64,000 nt of DNA from an uncultured Ignavibacteria bacterium (lineage in GTDB: Bacteria; Bacteroidota; Ignavibacteria; Tepidaquicellales; OLB5): assembly GCA_937873695.1 (NCBI GenBank), contig CALMYL010000006.1, positions 415,185 through 479,184 on the forward strand, written 5' to 3'. Made by a program: the position numbers and the translations under genes. Below are positions 1-9,135 of this stretch, one piece after another (within the stretch, counting starts at the first letter, position 1; each line of letters opens with the position of its first letter). The notes under the pieces were generated by a model. The model saw nothing but the letters and a program-made list of their open reading frames with translations. It did no database searches and was not told where the DNA came from.

Positions 1-390
1 TCAGGGGATAAGCTAACCGGCTATGTAACACATTACGATTCTATCCTCTATATGTCCGGAGGGTATTATTCGGTATCATTATACAATGCCGATAGCGTTA
101 ATCCGTTCAACCGCGTTCCGGTAAGAACAGATTCGCTGAATTTAAAAACCAGGGACTGGTTATATGAAACTCCATTTTCAATGGAAGGAATTCCCTCAGG
201 CAGATATTATCTTGCAGCAACGTGGTCCAGTTATCCCAGAGATCCAAACGAAATTCCGATAGTACTTGGAACACTTGGCTGTGATACTGCCATGAATTGT
301 ACGAATTATAAACTGCTGGTGTATCCCAACTACGAAGGAAAATTCAGGAATATTACTGCGTGGACAAATCCGGCGAAAAGACTGAACTGA
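1..390 (+). CDS. C-terminal fragment of an unrecognised protein
   Basis: The reading frame is open from base 1 and ends at TGA 388-390, so only the last 129 codons are visible and the start lies outside the window. The fragment is rich in Tyr, Ser, Asn and beta-branched residues and contains GIPSGRYYLAATW, which resembles the core strand pair of carboxypeptidase-regulatory-like or Ig-like beta-sandwich domains that describe values passed through an exported protein. No T9SS sorting domain and no transmembrane segment is present at the end. The gene converges on the cupin gene and shares a bidirectional terminator with it. I do not recognise the family; an exported beta-sandwich protein is only an inference. 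Confidence 0.6.
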   Translation, partial: SGDKLTGYVTHYDSILYMSGGYYSVSLYNADSVNPFNRVPVRTDSLNLKTRDWLYETPFSMEGIPSGRYYLAATWSSYPRDPNEIPIVLGTLGCDTAMNCTNYKLLVYPNYEGKFRNITAWTNPAKRLN

Positions 391-406
391 GCAGGCTGAA
401 TTTTGC

Positions 407-437
407 AAAAAAGGCGGATCTTTGATCCGCCTTTTTG
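407..437. terminator. Bidirectional intrinsic terminator
   Basis: Arms GGCGGATC (413-420) and GATCCGCC (424-431) form an 8 bp stem with a TTT loop. It is preceded by six A and followed by five T, so it can end transcription from both the left-hand gene and the convergent cupin operon. Confidence 0.85.
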
Positions 438-523
438 TTTATCAGTTATAATGTGAACGACTTAATATATTCTCAATTACCTGAAATTCTATATTTGCTG
501 TATTTCTTTTTTTCTTTATAGTT

Positions 524-895
524 TTATACTTCCCTGTGAACTTTTTCAGCAGTAAATGCAGGCATACACACAGAAATGTATTCTACCGGTTCACTGAAGG
601 GATTAGAGTACTTTACCCTTGTGCCTTTTGTTACACAGATTGCCTGATTCTTTTCCAATACAATATTACTTCCGTCAATTTCGAAATGCTTCTTCCCTTT
701 TATTATGTAAGTTATCTCGTCAAATTCAGGTGTTTGGAATGGTTCGCTCCATCCCGGTGGAGCTATCATATGGGCGAAACTCATTTCACCACCGGCTGTG
801 TTTAAACTTGCCAGCCCGAAAAATTCTTCTATCAGTTTATTATCAGCTGCCGGTACAACAAAGGGCTTTTTCTGAATTATGTAATTCCGCTTCAT
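524..895 (-). CDS. Small cupin-domain protein (EutQ-like cupin)
   Basis: A 123-residue protein that is essentially one cupin barrel. The segments FDEITYIIKGKKHFEIDG (about residues 58-75) and VTKGTRVKYSNP (about 88-99) give the two cupin motifs, closest in wording to EutQ-like cupins (DE..I.G...., then KGT...YS.P). The usual HxH metal ligands of motif 1 are not evident, so metal-dependent chemistry is doubtful. The start is ATG at 895, which lies 53 nt inside the 3' end of the upstream histidine kinase gene; no clear Shine-Dalgarno site precedes it, so translational coupling is likely. It would be the last gene of the three-kinase leftward operon. A ligand-binding role in that pathway is inference. 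Confidence 0.8.
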   Translation of the reverse strand: MKRNYIIQKKPFVVPAADNKLIEEFFGLASLNTAGGEMSFAHMIAPPGWSEPFQTPEFDEITYIIKGKKHFEIDGSNIVLEKNQAICVTKGTRVKYSNPFSEPVEYISVCMPAFTAEKVHREV

Positions 896-2669
896 TGGTT
901 TTTTTTAATTTAATTGTGAACTTTGATCCTTTTTGCTCAATGGAGCTGAGCATGATTTCCGCGCCCAAGAGATCACACAGTTTCTTGACAATAGAAAGTC
1001 CTAGACCGGTTGAGTGTTCGTTGCCGGTAGGTTTTGCGCTTAGTTTGGCAAAATTTGAATAAAGCCTTTTCCTGTCACTCTCAGAAAATCCGGGCCCCTC
1101 ATCTTCAATTTCGAATAGATCATACCCAACGTTATTAAAACAGCGAAGGTAAATACGGGATCCCGGTGGTGAGAATTTAATGGAATTGGAAAGCAGGTTT
1201 TCAAGCACCTGGTACAGAATTTCCATATCGGTCACCAGTTTCATTCCGCCGCATGTACATTCACTGATTATTTCAATATCTTTTTTGACAGCATTTATTC
1301 TCGCATTTTTCATAAGCTTTTCTGAGAGCTCTGTGGAAACGAATGAAGAGATATTAAGTGGAATGCTCCCGCTTTCTATAGCTCTGTAATCCAGCAGTCT
1401 GTTGATCAGGTTCAGCATCCTGCCTGATTGCTCTTTGATATTGTTCTCCATCTCGTCCCGGAACCCGGTATCTTCTTTTTCCTGCCGTATCAGCTTTAAT
1501 GATGAAAGTATGCTTTGCAGCGGGTTCTTCAGGTCATGAGCAAGTATCCCCATCAGGCTGTTCTTTTCTTCGTGCATGGTTTTTAACTCGTCATTAAGAG
1601 CATTAACGCTCAACAATGCTTTTTTCAGATTTGTATTATTCTCTTTTTCGATCTCAATTTGTTTTTTAATCGAAGCCGATTCATTTTCCAGGTCTATTTG
1701 TTCGATCTTCAGTTTTATATCATCTTCCAGATGCTTAACGTGCTCTTTATACAGCACAGGATAAAGTTCTGTGATCTTCTCCTTGTTTCCGGTTATTTTG
1801 TATGTTTCTATCATATTTTGCAGTGCTGCAAATCGGATCGTACGGTCACCTTTGTCTTTAACCACATCCAGCGTTTTCTGAAAGTACTCCAGGGCTTCGC
1901 TGTATTTACCATTTTCAAATCTAATTCTGCCAAGCTGTCTTAATCCCAGCGCTTCAAATTCATGATAGTTGTTTTCACGGCATATCTCTATCTGTCTTAA
2001 AGCCAGTTTTTCGCTTTCTTCATAGCAGCCTTCATCAAATTTTATATGTGATATAAAATGAAAGGCATTTGCTTCCGCGAAATCATTGCTTGAAAGTTTA
2101 AGCGATTCATCAAGATACTCCCTGGCCTTATCATATTCTTTCATTTTGTAATAACAGGCTCCTATAGACATCAGTGATGCCTGCAGCGGCCCATCTTCGC
2201 CACTTTGTAAAGCTATTTCAAGCGATCTTTCTGTATAAGAAAGAGCCCGTTTGTAAAGTTTAAGTTTGGTGTACAAAGAGGCAATTCCCTGGTATACCAT
2301 ATGAAGGTTCGGCATGTTCCAGGATTGAATACTCGCGCTTTCAGACAGGTAAAAATATTTCAGGGCTTCCTTATAGTTATACTTTCTGGCGTGATTGCCG
2401 GCTATTCCGCGCAAAATCTCCGCATACAGCTCAGGATTATTCAGCGCATATTCCGTATTAAGCGCTTTCTGGAAATAGGAAATTGACTTATCATAGTCAG
2501 TAAGTATCAGATATGTGATTGCTATGTTAAAAAGGGATATAGCCATGTATTCTTCATCTGAGTTCAGCTCAGATTCACTAAGTGCCTCTTTAAACATAAC
2601 AAGTGCATCCGCAGGCATACTTTGCCTTATCTTTGTTCCTTCATCAATAAGAGTTGACAGGTTTTTCAT
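843..2669 (-). CDS. Soluble TPR-sensor histidine kinase (copy 1)
   Basis: A 608-residue kinase with no signal peptide or membrane segment. Residues about 1-305 are tetratricopeptide-like helical repeats, and 310-370 is a charged coiled coil. The HisKA phosphoacceptor motif LAHDLKNPLQ carries the predicted phospho-His at 378. The HATPase_c domain follows, with N box (ENLLSNSIKFS), G1 (DEGPGF) and G2 (STGLGLSIV) all intact. The TPR region replaces a conventional sensor and presumably binds a protein or peptide partner. It is the third of three tandem paralogues, 93 nt after copy 2. Compared with its paralogues it has about 17 extra C-terminal residues, encoded by the part that overlaps the cupin gene. 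No response regulator is encoded on this strand. Confidence 0.9.
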   Translation of the reverse strand: MKNLSTLIDEGTKIRQSMPADALVMFKEALSESELNSDEEYMAISLFNIAITYLILTDYDKSISYFQKALNTEYALNNPELYAEILRGIAGNHARKYNYKEALKYFYLSESASIQSWNMPNLHMVYQGIASLYTKLKLYKRALSYTERSLEIALQSGEDGPLQASLMSIGACYYKMKEYDKAREYLDESLKLSSNDFAEANAFHFISHIKFDEGCYEESEKLALRQIEICRENNYHEFEALGLRQLGRIRFENGKYSEALEYFQKTLDVVKDKGDRTIRFAALQNMIETYKITGNKEKITELYPVLYKEHVKHLEDDIKLKIEQIDLENESASIKKQIEIEKENNTNLKKALLSVNALNDELKTMHEEKNSLMGILAHDLKNPLQSILSSLKLIRQEKEDTGFRDEMENNIKEQSGRMLNLINRLLDYRAIESGSIPLNISSFVSTELSEKLMKNARINAVKKDIEIISECTCGGMKLVTDMEILYQVLENLLSNSIKFSPPGSRIYLRCFNNVGYDLFEIEDEGPGFSESDRKRLYSNFAKLSAKPTGNEHSTGLGLSIVKKLCDLLGAEIMLSSIEQKGSKFTIKLKKTNEAELHNSEKALCCTGS

Positions 2670-2762
2670 TTTATCTCTTTGTTTTGATATCCCGTATAGT
2701 GAATTCCGGGCTATAAGTGTTATTGAAAAGTTATTTAATGTTATAGTGGATCTTTAAAGATA

Positions 2763-4538
2763 TTATACAGGGTCCACCAGGATCCTGAATTTCGCCCCGC
2801 TGCCCGGTTCGCTTTCCAGAACAAGCTCTGCGTTTATCAGTCTGCTGAGCTTTTTTGCGATAGCAAGACCAAGTCCGGTAGAACTTTCTCCCATAGTAGG
2901 CTGCGCGCTAAGTTTCGAAAACTTCCGGTACATCTTCTTTTTGTCATCTTCACTGAAACCCGGGCCTTCGTCCTTTATCTCGTACAGTATGCGGCCGTTT
3001 TCTGTATTCAGGCTAAGGAAGATATTTTTGTTATTAGGAGAGAACTTTATTGCGTTTGATACCAGGTTGCACATTATCTGGTATAATATATCATAATCTG
3101 TGTTTAATTTATTGCCGTTGCAATGGTTGATGAAATTCAAATTAAGCTGTTTCCGCACGGCAGCTTCTCTGTAATCATTCATAACATCCCTCAAAACGGA
3201 TTCTGCCCTGAATTCACTCTTGCTGATCTTTATCTTTCCTTCTTCGGCGATATTATGATCAAGAAGTTTCCTTATAAGGTTAAACATGCGGTCTGTTTGC
3301 TGCATTATGTTTTCTGAAAGGTCAATTATGTTTTCCTCAGGGCTGCTTCTCCTTATGAGCCTTGCTGTTGAAAGTATGTTTTGCAGTGGGTTTTTCAGGT
3401 CATGCACCGCAATTGCCATAAACTCATTCTTTTCAAGATTAAGAACCTCAAGCTCTTCATTCAGCTTTTTTACTTTATCAAGCGCTTCTCTAAGTTCAAC
3501 GTTTTTCAGCCTTTCAATTTCCGCTTCATCTTTGGCTTTTTCTATCTGGTGTTCTGAATTCAGCTGCTTTATCTTCAGTTTTGACCGGTTTTCAAGATAC
3601 TCAATGTGATATTCATACAGCTTCTCGTATGCTTCAGATTTTTTTATGTAATCACCGGTTCTGTCATAAGCTTTTATCAGGTCCTTGTAAAGACTGAAGT
3701 AGATCCTTTTGTTGTCAATCTTCCCGGATATTCTTATTGCTTCTTCAATAAATGCGATGGCTCCTGCAGGGTTCCCTGATTCAAGGAAAATAGATCCTTT
3801 CATTCCGGTGCAAAGCGCATGATAGTCATTTATCATGAATTTTTCAGAAACCGCTATACCTTCATTTGCAAAATTAAGCGCTTTTGTATTTTCCTTTTTA
3901 TCAAAATACAACTTTGAAAGGTAATAGCAGGCATTTGCCTTTGTGTAATTGGTTTGTTCACCCGAATTAGCTTTCATCAGGTATAATTCAGCTTTGCTGC
4001 TGTCTCCCATCAGGTAATAGCATGAACCAATTCCAAGGTAAGAATAATTTATCATAAGATCTGAATTCATTTTCTTTGCGAGTTCAAGAGACCTCAGTTC
4101 ATGCTCAAGTGCTTTATCGAACATTTTAAGCTGTATATAAACCGAACCAAGTGTGGATTCCACCATGTGCAGGTTCTCATCATAACCGCAGCTTTTGCTC
4201 ACACGTTCGCTTTCATACAGGTAATTTATGGCATCTTCAATTTTGTTCTGCCTTATATACTGCACCGCCAGGCATCTTAACAGGTTTGATTTGAGGAAAA
4301 GGTCTTCATGTCTGAATTTATCGCTGAGTGCCAGCTTAAATATTGCCGCAGCTTCTGTATGCAGTGAAAGATCGTGCTTGGTAACACCCAGCTCAAAAAG
4401 AGCTTCAAGCTGTTGGTTCTGGTCACCTGAAGTTATAGCAATCCCATACGCTTTTTCAAATAAACTTAATGCTTCATTCGGATTGGATTCTCGTAAGTTT
4501 TGCCCGTTTTCAAGCAATTTGCTAAATTCTGCTCTCAT
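2763..4538 (-). CDS. Soluble TPR-sensor histidine kinase (copy 2)
   Basis: A 591-residue paralogue with the same architecture. TPR-like repeats span about residues 1-305, a coiled coil about 310-375, and HisKA the motif VHDLKNPLQN with the phosphoacceptor His at 379. HATPase_c has N box (CNLVSNAIKFS), G1 (DEGPGFSEDD) and G2 (SSTGLGLAIA). It ends cleanly after the kinase domain (KFRILVDPV). Lying 82 nt after copy 3 and 93 nt before copy 1, it looks co-transcribed with both. TPR sequences differ more between copies than the kinase core does, which suggests the three share output chemistry but sense different partners (inference). Confidence 0.9.
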   Translation of the reverse strand: MRAEFSKLLENGQNLRESNPNEALSLFEKAYGIAITSGDQNQQLEALFELGVTKHDLSLHTEAAAIFKLALSDKFRHEDLFLKSNLLRCLAVQYIRQNKIEDAINYLYESERVSKSCGYDENLHMVESTLGSVYIQLKMFDKALEHELRSLELAKKMNSDLMINYSYLGIGSCYYLMGDSSKAELYLMKANSGEQTNYTKANACYYLSKLYFDKKENTKALNFANEGIAVSEKFMINDYHALCTGMKGSIFLESGNPAGAIAFIEEAIRISGKIDNKRIYFSLYKDLIKAYDRTGDYIKKSEAYEKLYEYHIEYLENRSKLKIKQLNSEHQIEKAKDEAEIERLKNVELREALDKVKKLNEELEVLNLEKNEFMAIAVHDLKNPLQNILSTARLIRRSSPEENIIDLSENIMQQTDRMFNLIRKLLDHNIAEEGKIKISKSEFRAESVLRDVMNDYREAAVRKQLNLNFINHCNGNKLNTDYDILYQIMCNLVSNAIKFSPNNKNIFLSLNTENGRILYEIKDEGPGFSEDDKKKMYRKFSKLSAQPTMGESSTGLGLAIAKKLSRLINAELVLESEPGSGAKFRILVDPV

Positions 4539-4620
4539 TCTGTTGTAAAGATATAAGGCTTTTAAACAAATGGAATAACGTGAATAAGTTATGCGGAAGC
4601 TTATATTTAACAGCTATTTA

Positions 4621-6429
4621 CTACCAATTTTTTAAACTAATTGTGAATTTTGCCCCTTCATCCTTTTTGCTTTCAAGTTTTAAAGTCGCGCCAATCAGCT
4701 CACAAAGCTTTTTCACAATTGAAAGACCGAGACCGGTTGAATGTTCATCCCCTGTAGGTTTGGCGCTCAGCCGGGCAAATTTGCTGAACATTTTCCGTTT
4801 GTCTTCATCACTGAACCCCGGGCCCTGGTCTGCAACTTCCAGTTTTATATTCTTTTCATCCGCGTATACGCTCAATATTATGTTTTTGAATTCCGTAGAG
4901 AATTTTATTGCATTCGAAACAAGGTTCTGAAGAATTTCATACAGGATGACTTTATCTGTATTGATGCTCACTTCTTCCGGGGCTTTACGCAGCATAAGGT
5001 TCAGTTTTTTTCTCTCTGACTCTTCTTTAAAATTGCTGACAATTTCTTCAGCCAAAGAATTGACATCAAAGTTGGTGATCTTAAGTTTAAGTTCACCCTG
5101 ATCTATTGCATTATGATCAAGCAGCTTTTTGATGATATTGAACATCCTGTCTGTCTGGTTAATAATATTTGCAGTAAATTCATCCATTTCAGATTTCGGG
5201 AGTTCGCTGCTTCTTTTCAGTATTCTTGCTGTTGAAAGAATATTCTGAAGGGGATTTTTAAGATCATGCACAGCAATAGCCATAAATTCATTTTTCTCAT
5301 CATTAAGTTCTTTAAGGTTCACATTCAGTTTTTTTACATCTTCCAGTGCCTGCGCAAGTTCTATATTTTTCAGCCTCTGAATTTCCGCTTCTTTCTGCGC
5401 CTGTTCAATTTCAAGTTGTGTTGATATGTTTCTTGCTCTTATTTCCGCCTCTTCCTTCAGAAGTTCCAATTCTTTCCTGTATGCTATCTTGAGATGATAC
5501 AGCGCCTTTGCAGAATCTTCAATTCTTTCATATGCGTCAGAAAGCATTTTATGCAGTTCGTGAACAGATCTCTTTATTCCCAGTTCAGTGGCCAGCTCAA
5601 GCGCTTTTTCAAGGTTGGCTTTTGCTTCGGTCATATTATTCTCAAGCAGGTGCATATGTCCAAGTGTGCTGTAAACTTTTACCAGGCCGCGTTTGTCTTC
5701 AAGCTCCAGTTTCAGTTTCCTGCTCTCTTCAAAAAGTCTGAATGCTTCACCGGTTTTGTTAAGTTTGATATTTGTATCTGCAATATGATCCAGGGCCAGC
5801 GAGGCTCTTCGTTTATCGTTTGAGTTTGTTGCCTGGTCAAAAGCATCGTAAAGAAACTTCAGAGCCTCTTCAAAATTGCCCAGTTGTGAGTGAGTTAAGC
5901 CAATATTAATATTGGTGATAAGCAGAGACTCAGCATCGTTTTCTTCTTCCGCGATATCAAGCGCATGTGAATAGAACTTTAATGCATTGCGGTAATCCTT
6001 AATATTGGTATATATCAAACCGATATTAGAAAGGACAATTGCGGTTTTTTTGTTCTCCTTTACATCTTCATAGATCTTCAGCGCCCTGAAGTATGCCTTA
6101 AGTGCGTTAGAGTAATTATTCAGGTTATCATGAATTACGCCAACGTAATTAAGTGCATCTCCCATTATCTTCTTTTCACCAAGCTGCTGCGCTAGTTTTA
6201 TCGCCTCAGAAAGGAATTTCATTGCCTGAGGGTAGCTTGAACTGATCTCGTGGCACACCCCAAGTACATACAAACAGTTTGCCTCCAGCACTTCATCGGC
6301 TGATTTGAGCGCCTGTACATACACAAAATTTGCAAGTTCAAGCGCCTTCTGAGGTTCGCTGAATTTCAGCTTGTGTACTTCTTCAAGCAAATTATAAAGT
6401 TTTCCGTTATATCCGGAAGGAAGATTCAT
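4621..6429 (-). CDS. Soluble TPR-sensor histidine kinase (copy 3, operon leader)
   Basis: A 602-residue protein and the first gene of the leftward kinase array. The TPR signatures are the clearest of the three (for example ALNYVGVIHDNLNNYSNALK, about residues 92-111), with about eight repeats over residues 1-315. A coiled coil follows at about 318-385. HisKA has VHDLKNPLQN with His388; HATPase_c has N box, G1 (DQGPGFSDED) and G2 (HSTGLGLSIV). The start ATG at 6429 is the first in frame. The 268 bp upstream separate it from the divergent membrane histidine kinase, so the two operons may share control elements; I could not find a consensus promoter there on this strand. Confidence 0.9.
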   Translation of the reverse strand: MNLPSGYNGKLYNLLEEVHKLKFSEPQKALELANFVYVQALKSADEVLEANCLYVLGVCHEISSSYPQAMKFLSEAIKLAQQLGEKKIMGDALNYVGVIHDNLNNYSNALKAYFRALKIYEDVKENKKTAIVLSNIGLIYTNIKDYRNALKFYSHALDIAEEENDAESLLITNINIGLTHSQLGNFEEALKFLYDAFDQATNSNDKRRASLALDHIADTNIKLNKTGEAFRLFEESRKLKLELEDKRGLVKVYSTLGHMHLLENNMTEAKANLEKALELATELGIKRSVHELHKMLSDAYERIEDSAKALYHLKIAYRKELELLKEEAEIRARNISTQLEIEQAQKEAEIQRLKNIELAQALEDVKKLNVNLKELNDEKNEFMAIAVHDLKNPLQNILSTARILKRSSELPKSEMDEFTANIINQTDRMFNIIKKLLDHNAIDQGELKLKITNFDVNSLAEEIVSNFKEESERKKLNLMLRKAPEEVSINTDKVILYEILQNLVSNAIKFSTEFKNIILSVYADEKNIKLEVADQGPGFSDEDKRKMFSKFARLSAKPTGDEHSTGLGLSIVKKLCELIGATLKLESKKDEGAKFTISLKNW

Positions 6430-6697
6430 ATGATCATTTTATTATTTTTACAAATATTGTAAAGATTATGTTAATTTAAAACCCTTTTGAGGAACTATTC
6501 ACGTTATTTTATAGGAATTCTTATCCTGTTACATTTATGTTTATTCTGGGTTTGCACTGTTTTTTGACTTGAAGTACTGTGTAAAGAACATAATATTGTA
6601 ATGTCTGCTAGAAATGCTCTTTTGAATGGGGCTCCCTGATTTTAGTTATTGCACTGAGACCCTATATTTTTAATTTTCGAAAAACAGAATTCTCATT

Positions 6698-8629
6698 ATG
6701 AAAGAAACATCTCGTTCTGATACGGCTGTACGTGTTTGCGGATATATAAATATCATTACAGGTATAATGTTCTTTACAGGTCTTATTCTGGGTATAGCAC
6801 CGTTTCTGAACGTTTTGCCCGGGTACGTTCCTATGAATTCTGTAACCGCGCTGTGTTTTATTGCCCTGGGTTCTGCTTTGGTTTTGCTGGCTGCAAAAAA
6901 ACGGCACAGAAATCTGATAATATTGATCTCGGTTTTCGTAATAAGCAATTCAATGCTGGCACTGCTTCATTATGTTTCAGGGGTTTATATTACTTTAGAT
7001 CTTATTATCCCGCCGGTACTTCAAAGTTCAAGTAAGATGGCTCCTAATACCGCAGTTCTTCTTCTGGCAGGAGGAATTGTGGTCCTTTTTTTAAAAAATC
7101 CCAAACCACTTATCAGGAATATTGTCCAGTATACTTTATTTGGCGCCGGCTTTGTTTCGTTGTTCGCTGCACTTGGATTCCTTTACAAAATTTCCTCTTT
7201 TTACCATGTTGGCAATTATACGCCAATGGCACTAAATACTTCTGCAATGTTTCTTGTATTTTTCGGAGGGGTGACCCTTGCCGATAAACAAAGTTTTTTC
7301 ATGCAGCTTGTGAACGGCAATTCGGCAAGTGCAGTCATCAGCAGAAGAATGATTCCCTTGGTTTTAATTCTGCCTGTGATTCTGGGGTGGCTTAGGATTT
7401 TTGGAGAAAATGCGGGACTTTATGGTTACTCAACAGGAGTGGCAATTTTTGTAATTTGCGTTATTGCGGCTCTGTTCATCATGGTGATATATAATGCCGC
7501 TCGCCTGAAAAAACAGGAAGACGAAAAAAGCAAATATGAAAATGATATTATAGAAAGTGAAAGGAAGTTAAGAGCGGTAATTGATAATTCAACTTCAGCA
7601 ATTTACCTTAAGGATCTTAACAGAAGGTTCATAATGGTCAACAAGGCAACTCAGCAGAACCACGGACTCAGTGAAAAAGAATTCCTTGGAAAAACACTTA
7701 CAGACCTGTTTCCCGGGCACCCTGATGCCGTAAAGGTATATGAAGAACACGACCGCATGGTAATTGAAAGCCTTAACCCGCATGAGTTTGAAGAGACCGC
7801 GGTGTTACCCGATGGTATTCACACTTATCTTTCTCAGAAGTTTCCGTTGACTGATGTTGGAGGAAAAGTATATGCTATGTGCGGAATTTCTACCGATATT
7901 ACCGAGAGAAAAAGATCTGAAGAACAGACAATAACGCTGAATACATTACTGCAGCAAAGCAACAACGAGCTTGAATCATTCAGTTATTCGGTGTCTCATG
8001 ATCTGAGAGCGCCGCTAAGGCATATTATTGGATTTGGAGAAAAACTGAAAAGAATTTCTGAAGACCATTTGAGCGATGAAGAATTGAGATTGCTGGGCAA
8101 GATAAATACCAGTGCCGCTAAAATGGGTAGACTGATAGACGACCTGCTCATGTTCTCAAGAGTTGGAAGAACGGGACTATCTTTTTCCAGGATCGAGTTG
8201 AACGATATAATAGATGAATTTATTTCTGAGTACAACCATAATCCTAAAGATGATGATATAATCTGGAATATTGAAAAGCTGCCGGCCGTAAATGCCGACC
8301 CGTTCCAGATGAAGATCGTTCTTGATAATCTGCTTTCGAATGCGGTTAAATATACATCAAGATCTGAAAAGAGAATAATAAAAGTCTCAGGAATAGCTAA
8401 TGAAAAGGAGAATGTTTATACTATCAAAGATTCTGGCTGCGGTTTTGATATGAATTATGCCGATAAACTATTCGGAGTATTCCAGAGGCTGCACAGGGAT
8501 GATGAATATGAAGGAACAGGCATAGGGCTTGCTACTGTAAGAAGGATAATCAGCAGGCATAACGGTACAGTATGGGCCCACAGCACACCCGGAGATGGAG
8601 CCTCATTCCATTTTTCATTACCCAGGTAA
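6698..8629 (+). CDS. Membrane-bound PAS sensor histidine kinase
   Basis: A 643-residue protein. Residues 12-265 contain about eight hydrophobic segments, forming a MASE-like integral-membrane input domain. A PAS domain follows at about 288-405 (AIYLKDLNRRFIMVNKA; ends at DITERKRSEEQ). The HisKA motif FSYSVSHDLRAPLRHI has the phosphoacceptor His at 434, and HATPase_c contains N box (DNLLSNAVKYT), G1 (DSGCGFDMNY) and G2 (GTGIGLATV). The HisKA wording is that of phytochrome-type kinases such as Cph1, although no GAF/PHY photosensory module is present. The next gene, 39 nt downstream, encodes a Rcp1-like response regulator, the usual partner of this kinase class. Confidence 0.9.
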   Translation: MKETSRSDTAVRVCGYINIITGIMFFTGLILGIAPFLNVLPGYVPMNSVTALCFIALGSALVLLAAKKRHRNLIILISVFVISNSMLALLHYVSGVYITLDLIIPPVLQSSSKMAPNTAVLLLAGGIVVLFLKNPKPLIRNIVQYTLFGAGFVSLFAALGFLYKISSFYHVGNYTPMALNTSAMFLVFFGGVTLADKQSFFMQLVNGNSASAVISRRMIPLVLILPVILGWLRIFGENAGLYGYSTGVAIFVICVIAALFIMVIYNAARLKKQEDEKSKYENDIIESERKLRAVIDNSTSAIYLKDLNRRFIMVNKATQQNHGLSEKEFLGKTLTDLFPGHPDAVKVYEEHDRMVIESLNPHEFEETAVLPDGIHTYLSQKFPLTDVGGKVYAMCGISTDITERKRSEEQTITLNTLLQQSNNELESFSYSVSHDLRAPLRHIIGFGEKLKRISEDHLSDEELRLLGKINTSAAKMGRLIDDLLMFSRVGRTGLSFSRIELNDIIDEFISEYNHNPKDDDIIWNIEKLPAVNADPFQMKIVLDNLLSNAVKYTSRSEKRIIKVSGIANEKENVYTIKDSGCGFDMNYADKLFGVFQRLHRDDEYEGTGIGLATVRRIISRHNGTVWAHSTPGDGASFHFSLPR

Positions 8630-8668
8630 CAGAAAGCAGTTTTTTTATAATATAATAACTTAAACACA

Positions 8669-9109
8669 ATGGCCGTTGATAATTTAAACAGAATATTAAT
8701 AGTTGAAGATAATGAAAATGATCTGGAATTAACGATTGACGCGTTATCTGAGCATAATTTTGCGAATTTTATTGATGTTGCAAGAGATGGAGAAGAGGCG
8801 TTAGACTATCTTTATAAACGCGGGAAGTTTTCAGGCAGAGCAAACGGAAATCCTGTAGTTATCCTTCTTGATCTTAAATTGCCGAAAATAAACGGGCAGG
8901 AGGTACTTGATGAGATAAAAAGTTCACCTGATTTTAAATCGATCCCTGTGGTTATTTTAACATCATCAAAAGAAGAATCGGATCTTATAGCAAGCTATCA
9001 GAAGGGCGTGAATGCATATGTTGTTAAGCCCGTTGATTTTCATGATTTTGTCGATGCGGTTAAGAACCTTGGAATATTCTGGGCTTTGATAAATGAAACT
9101 CCGCGGTAA
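8669..9109 (+). CDS. Single-domain response regulator (Rcp1-like)
   Basis: A 146-residue stand-alone REC domain. The acidic pair is E13/D14 (VEDN), the phosphoacceptor is D68 in LLDLKLPKINGQE, the switch Thr is T98 (ILTSS) and the conserved Lys is K120 (VVKPVD). The long beta3-alpha3 insertion around YLYKRGKFSGRANGNP is typical of Rcp1-type regulators that pair with phytochrome-like kinases. There is no output domain, so it probably relays phosphate to another protein or acts by protein binding. It sits between its likely kinase (39 nt upstream) and a REC-PAS-kinase hybrid (26 nt downstream). Confidence 0.92.
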   Translation: MAVDNLNRILIVEDNENDLELTIDALSEHNFANFIDVARDGEEALDYLYKRGKFSGRANGNPVVILLDLKLPKINGQEVLDEIKSSPDFKSIPVVILTSSKEESDLIASYQKGVNAYVVKPVDFHDFVDAVKNLGIFWALINETPR

Positions 9110-9135
9110 TCTTTTTTAAATTTATTTATACTGTT

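Noticed and set aside
4228-4548. Long plus-strand frames opposite the kinase genes (for example 4228-4548, 3286-3609)
   Set aside because: They lie wholly inside well-supported genes on the other strand and have the Ser/Phe-rich composition expected of antisense shadows.
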